Positions 28,631 to 37,449 of a stretch of DNA of 64,000 nt are shown here, in pieces (positions within the stretch are counted from its first letter, which is position 1; the number at the start of each line of letters is the position of its first letter). The notes under the pieces were generated by a model. That model did no database searches. It saw nothing but the letters and a program-made list of their open reading frames with translations, and was not told the DNA's origin. The DNA comes from Narthecium ossifragum. Its lineage: Eukaryota; Streptophyta; Magnoliopsida; Dioscoreales; Nartheciaceae. The stretch lies in assembly GCA_963920575.1 (NCBI GenBank), contig OY986972.1, positions 885,501 to 949,500 on the forward strand. Reading direction: 5' to 3'. Position numbers and translations under genes: made by a program.

Positions 28631-31600
28631 CTACATGTCAGTAACATTATTCAGGCGGTGCCCATCACAAAAATTGGCCAACCGCCTGGCATCCCTAGCG
28701 ACCATATCAGCTCGCGTATTAAACTCGCGAGGAATATAAACGATTGAAAAATCAGTAAAGCTCCCTATGCTCCACCATATATTCTGAACAATTGAAGCAC
28801 AAGAAGCAACCCAAGGGGATCCACTTTGAACAAGCTTCACAGCAACAAGAGAATCACTATCAACAACTAACCTTCTAATTCCTTTATCCACAGCTGTCTG
28901 AACAGCAAAAAGAATTGCCTTCAATTCAGCCTCTAGAATTGAATTGGCTGCTTCACATTGAGCCTGAACCCACTGAACTGCATCATTCTCATCAACACAT
29001 ACTATCCCTAATCCAACCCACTGCTCAACAGAAATAAATGATGCATCAACCTGAATCCTCTTCCCCGACCATTCATGTTCCCTTGCATAAACTCTCTTCC
29101 GATGCATTAGCCTATACTCCTTAGTTTGCCATTTGATGGATCGGATTACATGCAGCAAATCACAATCTTTCTTACCTACTACCACACTGCATCTAGTTCT
29201 CCACAGATTCCACAGAGTATAAGCAATACATGACTTGAGCGAAAACATAAAATCTGTGGAGGATGACTTACCAAGAATGTCAAGACAGGAATCAAGTGAT
29301 AGATCCGCAATATCTATACCAGAGCCTTCTAACACATCTTCCCAAACATACTGTGCACAAGGGCATTTGATTAAAACATGCTCTATGGATTCAGCTTCAG
29401 TGTTGCACCTTGGACACAAGAACTCACAAGAGATGCAAAATCTCCACAGCTTATCAAATGTTGGCAATTTCTGATGGACTAGTCTCCAAAGAAATTGCTT
29501 CACCCTCGGCCCCGCAGGAGCACCCCAAACTCTTTTCCACAAACTAGCATCATCAGCCGATACATCTGATCCTTTTGTGCTTGCTATTAAGAAGGAATAA
29601 CAGGAGGTGGTTGTGATCTTCCCACTAGAACCCCACATCCAACGAAAAGAATCACCTTGAGTAGCTCTTCTTATTGGCATAGCCATAATTTCTGCAGCCA
29701 GATCCTCATGAAAAAGACCCTTCACCTCAGTAGAATTCCAATTCCCTGTTTCATCAATTAAATCACCAACTGGCCAATCTAAAGCACCTTCCTCAATCCC
29801 AAATAGATAAGGATGCTTACTAACTGGGCCATCAAGGAACCACCAGTCATTAATGATGTCTATGGTACTACCAACAGCCGGCTGCCAAAGAAGGCCAGAC
29901 CGCAAAGACCCAGCTGCTGCACACATTGATCTCCACAGGATTGAAGCACATTTGGGGGGTTTAACAGAAGGAAGGCATCCTTGGAATTTATACTTAGCTC
30001 TAACAATCTTGCTCCACATAGAGGACCGATCCACCATCAACTCAGCAAGCTTCTTCACCCTTAGAGCTTTTTGCCACACACATAGGTCTCTCAAACCAAG
30101 GCCTCCTTCCAGCTTGGGCTTAATTACATTCTCCCATGCCACAGTAGAGATACCACCATGCTTCCCTTGCCAAAGATATTCCCGAGCCATTTGCATAATT
30201 CGACGAAGAACAGATATAGGAACAGGTGTTGCAGCCATTGTATACACTGGTAATGCTTGGATAACCGACTGAATTAGAGTTACTCTACCAGCTTCAGAAA
30301 TTTTCCTAGCATACCAAGAATGGAGCTTTTCTTGCACTGACTCTAACAAATCATTAAAATCTGCAGCTCGCAATCGGTTTTCAGCAATTGGCACTCCAAG
30401 ATAACGCCAGGGGCCACGTTGCTCTTTGAACCCAAAGCATCTTTCAACCCATATTCTTCTCACAGGGGAGATTGCAGGGGAAAATTTGAGGCAAGATTTG
30501 TCTGGATTTATTTCCAAGCCAGACAAGTTCTTGTATCTCTTCAAGGCATTCATCAATTTCTTGGCCTCCAGGCGACTAGCACGCGATACAAACAAACAAT
30601 CATCCGCAAATAATAAATGACTAACCTTGACATCACCATCCTTATATTGAATTCCAGCAAGGGAGAAGAGAGGTTGCTGAAGGATACGGGAGAGAACCTC
30701 TTGAACTAAGATAAACAGGAAGGGAGAAATTGGATCTCCCTGCCTCAAACCACGCTTGGAATAAAAGAGACCACATACCTTGCCATTGAGTATGATTGAA
30801 AATCTAGCAGTTGTGACGCATTCCATCACCCAGCTAACCCACTTCAGTGGAAAATTCATCTTCAGCAACACCTCCCTTAGAAATCTCCAGCGAACAGAAT
30901 CGTAGGCCGAACGAAGATCTACTTTAATTGCCATAATAGGATCCTTCTTCGTGGCATACCTCAAAGTGTGAAGTAACTCCTGAGCCGCACCAACATTGTC
31001 ATTTATTGATCTTCCACACACATAAGCCGATTGTTCAGAACTCACAAGAGAACTCAAACAAGGCTTCATCCGATTGGCAAGGATTGAAGATATCATCTTA
31101 TAGCACACATTGCCCAAACTGATCGGCCGAAAGTCTTTAATTTTGCTCGGATGTCGACACTTAGGAACAAAAGTGATGAAGTTGTCATTCCAATTCCTTG
31201 GCAATGTCCCAGACTCAAAAAACTGCTTCACAAGCACCATCAGATCCTTACCAACAACATCCCAATATTCTTTATAGAACTCAGCTGGGACTCCATCCGG
31301 CCCTGGTGTCTTATTATCGCCCATTTGATTTAGAGTAAGCAGAACCTCTTCTTCAGTAACTGGAGCAGTCAATCTCTCATGGTCAACATATGAAATTGTT
31401 GGCAAATTGGGAAGATCCAACTGCCGACCTCGGTCATTGTCATTCCAAAGCTGCTGAAAATGGTCAATGAATGCTTCAGCAATGCTTTCCTGGCTGGTTA
31501 GAATTCTGCCATCAGTCACAGTTATTTCCTCTATACGAGTTCTAGTTCCAACCTTCCTCACAGATTGGTGAAAAAATTTTGAATTCCGCTCACCATCAAG

Positions 31601-32677
31601 CACCCATTTCTTCCTTCTATGTTGTTGCCCATATATCTCTTGCTGTCTATATAGTGCCTCCAAGTGACTCTCTAGCATTTGCTGCCGAGCTTCATCTTCA
31701 GGGGTTAGAGGACCATCCTCTTCTTGCAAGTAAAGACTTTGAAGGTGCATTTCCAGGTTCTGCTTCATACCAAACAAGTCAAATGAGCTTGACTTACTCC
31801 ATGACTTAACAGTGTTACGAAGCTCCATCAACCTGCCCTTAAAAACATACTGATTTGAGCCTCTTCTTTGCCGACGCCACGCATTGATAACAGCTTTCCT
31901 AAAGGAAGGAACCTCAAGCCAAAATTGTTGTAACCGAAAAGGAGAAGGACCTTTCATTTGTTGCTGCTCTGCTTTAAGGGTAATCATCAATGCCCTGTGA
32001 TCTGAACCATACTTGTTAAGATGATGAACTCTAGCTTCAGGGAACCATCTCCTCCACTGAGTGGTACATAGCCCCCTATCCAGACGCTCAGACAATTTAG
32101 CACCCCCCTTCTTCCTTTTGTACCAAGTGAATTGTGGCCCTCTAAATCCCATGTCTTCTAGCTGATCCCCATCAATGAATCGCATGAACTCAGTAACAGC
32201 TCTGGTATACTGAAATACAGCACCTCCACGCTTCTCAGATGGCGCAAGAAGAACATTAAAGTCCCCAGCAATTAAATGAGGCCACCCCGTGCGATTGATC
32301 TTCTTCACCGTCTCCCATAGCATCTCCCTATCTTGACGATTGCGAGCAGCATAAACAGCAGTAAAGAACCACTGTCCCCACTCATTAGATGTAACTAAAC
32401 CATGGATGGCTTGATGCGTGAATTGTATAAATGAGACCCTCCCAATCGAAGCCCTCCACACAGCCATAATTCCCCCTTTGCGCCCTCTCGATGGCAGTAA
32501 GAAAACCTTCCAATCAGGCCCAATCTTATCTTGGATGATTGGTAACCGCTCCTCCTGCACAACCACCTCCAAGAACACCAACATATCCGGATGCTTATCC
32601 AAACAAATCCGCCTCCACGATCGAACTGCTCTCACGGGTCCTATCCCGTGGCAGTTCCAAACAATGATACGAGACAT
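28631..32677 (-). CDS. LINE ORF2: endonuclease-reverse transcriptase-RNase H polyprotein
   Basis: 1348 residues from the ATG at 32677, chosen because it overlaps the ORF1 stop (TGATG). A longer open frame begins at 32713. Residues about 1-225 are an APE-type endonuclease (IIVWNCHGIG, AGDFNVLL, YGSDHRALM). The reverse transcriptase follows (LRSAYDSVRW, LRQGDPISPFLF, and FADDC near residue 693). Then come the zf-RVT segment (HQKLPTFDKLWRFC..CPRCN..SIEHVLIKCP) and a C-terminal RNase H with acidic residues in IQVDASF, LEAELKAI, VVDSDSL and FNTRADMVA. It copies its own RNA at nicked chromosomal DNA (target-primed reverse transcription). All catalytic motifs are present and there is no internal stop. 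Confidence 0.93.
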   Translation of the reverse strand: MSRIIVWNCHGIGPVRAVRSWRRICLDKHPDMLVFLEVVVQEERLPIIQDKIGPDWKVFLLPSRGRKGGIMAVWRASIGRVSFIQFTHQAIHGLVTSNEWGQWFFTAVYAARNRQDREMLWETVKKINRTGWPHLIAGDFNVLLAPSEKRGGAVFQYTRAVTEFMRFIDGDQLEDMGFRGPQFTWYKRKKGGAKLSERLDRGLCTTQWRRWFPEARVHHLNKYGSDHRALMITLKAEQQQMKGPSPFRLQQFWLEVPSFRKAVINAWRRQRRGSNQYVFKGRLMELRNTVKSWSKSSSFDLFGMKQNLEMHLQSLYLQEEDGPLTPEDEARQQMLESHLEALYRQQEIYGQQHRRKKWVLDGERNSKFFHQSVRKVGTRTRIEEITVTDGRILTSQESIAEAFIDHFQQLWNDNDRGRQLDLPNLPTISYVDHERLTAPVTEEEVLLTLNQMGDNKTPGPDGVPAEFYKEYWDVVGKDLMVLVKQFFESGTLPRNWNDNFITFVPKCRHPSKIKDFRPISLGNVCYKMISSILANRMKPCLSSLVSSEQSAYVCGRSINDNVGAAQELLHTLRYATKKDPIMAIKVDLRSAYDSVRWRFLREVLLKMNFPLKWVSWVMECVTTARFSIILNGKVCGLFYSKRGLRQGDPISPFLFILVQEVLSRILQQPLFSLAGIQYKDGDVKVSHLLFADDCLFVSRASRLEAKKLMNALKRYKNLSGLEINPDKSCLKFSPAISPVRRIWVERCFGFKEQRGPWRYLGVPIAENRLRAADFNDLLESVQEKLHSWYARKISEAGRVTLIQSVIQALPVYTMAATPVPISVLRRIMQMAREYLWQGKHGGISTVAWENVIKPKLEGGLGLRDLCVWQKALRVKKLAELMVDRSSMWSKIVRAKYKFQGCLPSVKPPKCASILWRSMCAAAGSLRSGLLWQPAVGSTIDIINDWWFLDGPVSKHPYLFGIEEGALDWPVGDLIDETGNWNSTEVKGLFHEDLAAEIMAMPIRRATQGDSFRWMWGSSGKITTTSCYSFLIASTKGSDVSADDASLWKRVWGAPAGPRVKQFLWRLVHQKLPTFDKLWRFCISCEFLCPRCNTEAESIEHVLIKCPCAQYVWEDVLEGSGIDIADLSLDSCLDILGKSSSTDFMFSLKSCIAYTLWNLWRTRCSVVVGKKDCDLLHVIRSIKWQTKEYRLMHRKRVYAREHEWSGKRIQVDASFISVEQWVGLGIVCVDENDAVQWVQAQCEAANSILEAELKAILFAVQTAVDKGIRRLVVDSDSLVAVKLVQSGSPWVASCASIVQNIWWSIGSFTDFSIVYIPREFNTRADMVARDARRLANFCDGHRLNNVTDM

Positions 32678-34656
32678 CAGACACAAGGTGATGCCCCCAA
32701 GGGGCTGACGCACCTCATCCTCTTTGGCTTTGCTACTCCATCACAAGACCTGTCGGCGTCAACCATACCATGGTCTTCATCATGCATGACGGCACCAACC
32801 AAGCTCAGAATCCCACCCAAAGGATTCCGTGAGCTCGCTTCAGCTTTCATCTGCTGGGAGATTTCCTCAATCGCCTTGGTCGCCAGTGGGGGATCCTCTT
32901 GGAGTAATGCCTTCATGAGGACACCACAGCCATACTCATGCTTATCTTCCATAGTTATTGAAGTGGGTTGTGTTTGATCCAAATTTACCTCACCTCCTGG
33001 ATCATCAGCTTCATAGTCTGTAGCGGGCTTATACCCTCTTGGGATCACTAATGGCCCAGGCCTATGCGAAGGCCCGTTCTGTTTAACAACCCAAGCTGCA
33101 TCATGAAGAGATAAGTTAGCAATCTCTTTTACCTGATTAGGTCCAACCCGCAGATTAAACCGATCTGTAGTTCGAGGCCCAGCCCAAAATTCACCCCTAG
33201 GACCAACCTTATTGCTTCCAACCTGGACACGTGTAGCAACACCAGTATTCTCTCGAACCTTCCCAGCCCTGATGCCAGAATTCCTACCCGATTGCCCCTC
33301 CACGTCAGCAGATGCAACAGCCTCAGGAATATACTTTACCGCTTTCTTGCCAGCCTGTGCAACCACCTCCCCCATTTCCAGATCTTGACACGTGGCACCA
33401 TCAGCCTCAGGATCCCTCCGTGTGGCACCCTCACCCCGCTTCACCCACACCTTGGTCTGGCGAGCGGTATGTTGTTCCTGCACCTCCCGACCACCATAAC
33501 ATGCTCCATCGTCTTCCTGGACTCCCCTCAGTACTTGGTACCGATCACCAGCCACATTGACACCAGGATTTGGGTTTTGCACTCTTCCTCGTCGACGAAA
33601 GGAATGCACTGTTCGCCATTCTCCTCCAAATTCACCGTCTAATTCCCATGCTCTGCAATCCAACGGACCTGGATCACTATGAACATTGGGCGCAAGCTTG
33701 GCACCATGACCAGCCGAGCTACCGCCAGAGTCCTGATGAGAAACTTCCCCCATTACCACCTCAGCGCCTTCATCACCAACCTTTTGAGTAGGATTTACGA
33801 TACCTCTCCGATCACAAAACCTTGCACCATGGCCAAAGAACCCACAAATAGCACAAATAGCCACATTCTCATATATGAACGGCTGCGTAAAACATCCAGG
33901 GTCTACGCCAGGCTCACCCAGACCAACAATGGTTCCCATCCTCGCCGGTTTCCCCAGAGGGACCTCAACACACACTCGTGCATACTTGCTACGATCTGCA
34001 AGGGCTGTAGCAGCATCCACCGCCACAGGAGTACCAGCCCTCGCCGCCACCGTTACAAGCGCCTCAGTTTCAAGATGTTCCTGAGGCATTCCAGGAAGCC
34101 TCATCCACACAGAGATCTTGTCGAAATCGGCTGCGGTCGGACGAAAGCTATCTCTCCACCGGATAAGAGACAAGGTCTTGCCATCAACTATCCATGGTCC
34201 ACCAGTCAAAACCAGTACCAAATCCTCTTCACACCCAAACTTGAAGACAAAAATACCTTCCAATCGATCAGTGACGATGAAGGGATCCCTCGTTCTCCAC
34301 ATACTCGCTAATCTCCGGCGAAGGAATTCCAATCCAACGCTTCCTCCCATGAATCGGCCAAAAAGAGTGTGGCTCCAGCGTTGTCTGCCCCGTTCCAAGA
34401 CCTCTTCCGGTACTACCGCTCGGTCCGGATAGAGATTCTGGATTTTCGTCAGCACCTCCGGTGAGACAACTTCACAAGCTGATCTCCTGCCACCAGCAAC
34501 TTGTGCCCAAGATGAGGAACTCCTCACACCCACCCCTATCAGATGCTCCCTAATCGGGTTCAGCGCCGGCGTCTGAGCGCCAGCCTTGTCCGGTGGTACC
34601 GGGTCAGGGCCCGGAACCAATGGCGGCCACTGCTGCTCAGAAACCCCACTGCTCAT
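32677..34656 (-). CDS. LINE ORF1: DUF4283 / zinc-knuckle RNA-binding protein
   Basis: 659 residues starting MSSGVSEQQW; the frame is open further upstream, but that part lies outside the element boundary. A DUF4283-type domain occupies about residues 90-235 (LFGRFMGGSVGLEFLRRRL, GGPWIVDGK). It is followed by a CCHC zinc knuckle CAICGFFGHGARFC at 268-281. The C-terminal half is low-complexity and charged. In plant L1 elements this protein binds element RNA and forms the ribonucleoprotein with ORF2. Its TGA overlaps the ATG of ORF2 by one base. Confidence 0.88.
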   Translation of the reverse strand: MSSGVSEQQWPPLVPGPDPVPPDKAGAQTPALNPIREHLIGVGVRSSSSWAQVAGGRRSACEVVSPEVLTKIQNLYPDRAVVPEEVLERGRQRWSHTLFGRFMGGSVGLEFLRRRLASMWRTRDPFIVTDRLEGIFVFKFGCEEDLVLVLTGGPWIVDGKTLSLIRWRDSFRPTAADFDKISVWMRLPGMPQEHLETEALVTVAARAGTPVAVDAATALADRSKYARVCVEVPLGKPARMGTIVGLGEPGVDPGCFTQPFIYENVAICAICGFFGHGARFCDRRGIVNPTQKVGDEGAEVVMGEVSHQDSGGSSAGHGAKLAPNVHSDPGPLDCRAWELDGEFGGEWRTVHSFRRRGRVQNPNPGVNVAGDRYQVLRGVQEDDGACYGGREVQEQHTARQTKVWVKRGEGATRRDPEADGATCQDLEMGEVVAQAGKKAVKYIPEAVASADVEGQSGRNSGIRAGKVRENTGVATRVQVGSNKVGPRGEFWAGPRTTDRFNLRVGPNQVKEIANLSLHDAAWVVKQNGPSHRPGPLVIPRGYKPATDYEADDPGGEVNLDQTQPTSITMEDKHEYGCGVLMKALLQEDPPLATKAIEEISQQMKAEASSRNPLGGILSLVGAVMHDEDHGMVDADRSCDGVAKPKRMRCVSPLGASPCV

Positions 34657-34849
34657 ATCTCTCCAGCGTAAACGGGTCACACCAGCCCTTCCTTGACGGT
34701 TTGGTCTCTCCTTAAACATATAAAAGAAGAACTTAGAGTTTATAAGGGTCAGTTTTTGGATGAATAAGAATTAGGGTCAGTTTTCTCCTCTTGAGAAAGC
34801 TGATTGTCTCTCCCATAGAGAGGTCCACGATTTACCCTGCGCCAAATAT

Positions 34850-35170
34850 TGCAAACTTTTGTGCCAAAATTCTGCTCATTAGAAGTGAGAGCATTTGAGG
34901 CCCCAAGGAAGGAAAAAAATGGTAGATGTTCGGGTGACAAGAGTTGAAACAACTTAACAAAAGTGAGTGATATTGGCACAGAAAAAATACAACGGGGATA
35001 GTCCTTGCCAAAAGAAGAAGAAGAATAATACGACAGCAGCTAGCACTTGAGTAAATAACTCAGAGCCAAAAATGAAAATTGATGAATCTCTGAAGCAGGA
35101 TACAAGAGCCGCCAAGAAATCAACCGATACTCACATAACCTATCTAATCTTCTTCAGCAAGCACTTCACC
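34850..35170 (-). pseudogene. Relic of GluTRBP-like last exon and 3' flank (unit B)
   Basis: This is near-identical to 37152-37480 of the intact gene (TTAGAAGTGAGAGCATTTGA, GGATAGTCCTTGCCAAAAGA, GGATACAAGAGCCGCCAAGA). The far end, read on the minus strand, still encodes VKCLLKKIR-stop against VKCLKKIR-stop in the real gene, with one codon inserted. Everything upstream of the last few codons is absent because the unit junction with block C follows at about 35175. It cannot be functional. Confidence 0.85.
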
Positions 35171-35189
35171 TGTTCCACAAAAAAGAAAC

Positions 35190-35739
35190 CCAATCTTTGC
35201 CGCTGAAAGCGGCCTTCTGATCGACGTCCGGGGATCACCTTGCCTGGAAGAAGTCATGGGCCAGGTGAGTCACAATGGTGCACCTCCTTTGATCGGAGTT
35301 GGAACGCACTACAATCGTCCGAGAAATATAGTAACCGAGGAAGCCCACGTGAGATCAAAGGGAAGAGAGCAGGCCCAGATGGGCCACTTCACATGTAATC
35401 GTACTGTCCGGTTGGGCTTAGACCCACTAACTAATACACTAATCTTGCAGGCTATAGGCCTTCAGCAACAACATCTCAAACCACATCAACATACCAAGAT
35501 CACCACGATAGGCCGACAGCATCAAATCCCTAGCAGTATTTTGTAGAGATTAATGTGAATCAACCCACAAAATTAGGGAGGAAAACAAAAAAAAAAGACC
35601 TCAAAATTCAACAAAATAATAAGACTTGGAGGAAGTCAATAGATCCCCCTTCTTCGAGACAACCAAACTATATATCGATATCGGGATATCCCCTTGCTTT
35701 GTAAGCATAATCACAGACCGGAGAGAGAGAGTGAAAGCC
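35190..35739 (+). promoter_or_regulatory. Promoter of membrane-protein copy C
   Basis: Homologous to the copy B upstream region without its TIR insertion and with the 213-bp segment present once. G-box at 35346-35351, TATA box at 35669-35675, short (GA)n before the start. Confidence 0.6.
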
Positions 35740-36729
35740 ATGGCTGACCTTGGCCAACCTCTGAGCACCTGGCAAATCCTCAAAGCAGCCGGGAAGACAC
35801 CCACAAGGAATTGGGCCGTCCTCCGACCCCTCCTCCTCGCCTCCTTCCTCGACTCCTTCATCTCCTTCCTCTACTTCCAATTCCAGCCACCCATGCCCAA
35901 CATCGGCGTCAAGGCCCTCCTCACCGCTCGTCATCCCCGGCCGATCACCCTCAAGGGCTACGGAGCTCTCTCAAACATTGGCCACCTTCAGGTGCTGCCC
36001 TTCATCGTCGACCCACTAGTCATTCAAGTAGTACCATTCATCGTCTCTTCCTTCGTGACCATCGCCATCATCGGCTTCACCGCCGTGACCTACTCCGGCG
36101 AGCAGCAACTCTCCCTTAAGGGTCTTGTCACTAGGATCAGAACCTCGTCCGCGGCGCCAATCGTCACGCTGTTCTACATAGAAGTCTTGGGTATGATCGT
36201 TTCGTTAATGTTCTCAACACTGGCCCACTTCCTTAATCTCGTCGACGTCGACCCGCTGGTTTTGAGGATTTTGGTTGTTCTTCTAGAAATCCTGGAAAAT
36301 ATTGCGTATTTTTACTTGATCACCATCTGGGACTTGGCCACGGTGGTTCCGGTGGTCGACGCGGCTTGCTATGGCCGGCGGGCGGTCGGCAAGGCGAAGC
36401 GCCTCGTCAGAGGGAAATGGGTGCAGGGGCTTTCGATCACTGTTCTTATATGGGCCATAGGCACTGGATTGGACGCCGCTCTCGGTGGTGCTGTGTATGC
36501 TTCTGCCGAAGGCTCTCCGGTGGTGGTTCTGGTGGTTCTATTGGTGGCGCTGCCCCTGTACTTTGGTATCAGTGCGGCGTTGACTGTGTTCAGCTGGGCG
36601 GCCAGGACTGTGTTCTACTATGAGTGTGAGGAGAGACATGGAGGAGAGATCAGTACAGATGATGCTACGTCTGCATACGTGGGTCTGCCTTCAGGTGATG
36701 CTCGCGCTGATCCAGCTGCGTATCCATGA
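35740..36729 (+). CDS. Plant-specific multi-pass membrane protein, copy C
   Basis: Single exon of 329 residues. The ATG at 35740 lies in GCCATGGCTGAC, as in copy B; the frame is open 38 codons further upstream but has no ATG there. The protein has the family layout: DLGQPLSTWQILKAAGKTPTRNW, about six membrane segments, WDLATVVPVVDAACYGRRAVGKAKRLVRGK, and an acidic tail ending DPAAYP. It is nearly identical to copy B along most of its length, which indicates recent duplication or gene conversion. It is convergent with the GluTRBP-like gene, about 720 bases away. Cellular role unknown. Confidence 0.87.
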   Translation: MADLGQPLSTWQILKAAGKTPTRNWAVLRPLLLASFLDSFISFLYFQFQPPMPNIGVKALLTARHPRPITLKGYGALSNIGHLQVLPFIVDPLVIQVVPFIVSSFVTIAIIGFTAVTYSGEQQLSLKGLVTRIRTSSAAPIVTLFYIEVLGMIVSLMFSTLAHFLNLVDVDPLVLRILVVLLEILENIAYFYLITIWDLATVVPVVDAACYGRRAVGKAKRLVRGKWVQGLSITVLIWAIGTGLDAALGGAVYASAEGSPVVVLVVLLVALPLYFGISAALTVFSWAARTVFYYECEERHGGEISTDDATSAYVGLPSGDARADPAAYP

Positions 36730-37449
36730 TCTTGGCTCCGAGTTCTCTGCCTTCCAGCATCGTCTACAGAAGCTGTGTGGTTATCAGATTATTTGATCAT
36801 AGTTACTGATTAAATTCACCCTCTCCCATCAGCTTAGTTGTTAAGGGCCCCAAGACTTGATCTTGGCTCTGAGTAGTCCTGCCTTCCAGCATTGTTTACA
36901 GAAGCTAGTTCTAAAAATTTTCCTGTGTTGTAATTGGTTTGTTTGTCAGATTGTGGTTCCGGATTAAATTCACCTCTCCCATCTTAAGCTTTTCCGTAAG
37001 TGTCATAAGGCAAACAATGACGCAAACTTTTCCAGCAGATCGCCATGCTACATAACCCAGACACAGAATGATCACACAATCTGCCATGCATGTTAATGAA
37101 TATGAGATGCAGCTTTCTTCAGTTGCTATTAAAGCATCAGGGGTTCAATATTGCAGACTTTTCTGCCAAAATTCTGGTCATTAGAAGTGAGAGCATTTGA
37201 GGCGCCAAGGAAGAAAAAAATAGCAGATGTTTGGGTGATAAGAGTTGAAACAATTCTCAACAAGAGTGAGTGATTTGGTACAGAAAAATACAACAGGGAT
37301 AGTCCTTGCCAAAAGAAGTAGAAGAAGAAGAATACAACAGCAGCCGGCAGTCGAGGGAAATAACTCACTGAAGCAAAGATGAATAAAATTGATGAATCTC
37401 TGAAGCAGGATACAAGAGCCGCCAAGAAACCAACCAATACTCACATGAT
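36730..37449. other. Convergent 3' flanks of copy C and the GluTRBP-like gene
   Basis: No gene. It contains the AATAT empty site (37147-37151) that corresponds to the solo-LTR insertion point in unit B. Confidence 0.6.

Larger units (their letters stand above)
28575..34697 (-). mobile_element. Full-length L1-type LINE with 17-bp TSD
   Basis: The element is 6123 bp on the minus strand. It is bounded by the perfect duplication GGTTTGGTCTCTCCTTA (28558-28574 and 34698-34714) and ends in seven A residues on its own strand (28581-28575). ORF1 (34656-32677) and ORF2 (32677-28631) are both open. The 5' UTR is only about 40 bases, so a slight 5' truncation cannot be excluded. The 3' UTR is about 50 bases. 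Intact ORFs and the perfect duplication indicate recent insertion. It sits inside a solo LTR. Confidence 0.93.
28134..34844 (+). mobile_element. Solo LTR, copy 2, split by a LINE; 5-bp TSD AATAT
   Basis: The LTR runs 28134-28574 and resumes at 34715-34844 after the LINE. It begins TGATGCAGGAC and ends CCCTGCGCCA, like copy 1, and is flanked by AATAT at 28129-28133 and 34845-34849. Net length is about 571 bp, longer than copy 1 by an internal GTCCGATCCGGAG-type segment. The paralogous site in unit C (AATAT at 37147-37151) is empty, so the insertion followed duplication of the unit. TATAAAA at about 34720 marks the + strand promoter. Confidence 0.85.

Noticed and set aside
33292..34432. Plus-strand open frames opposite LINE ORF1
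   Set aside because: Antisense shadows of a long coding frame.
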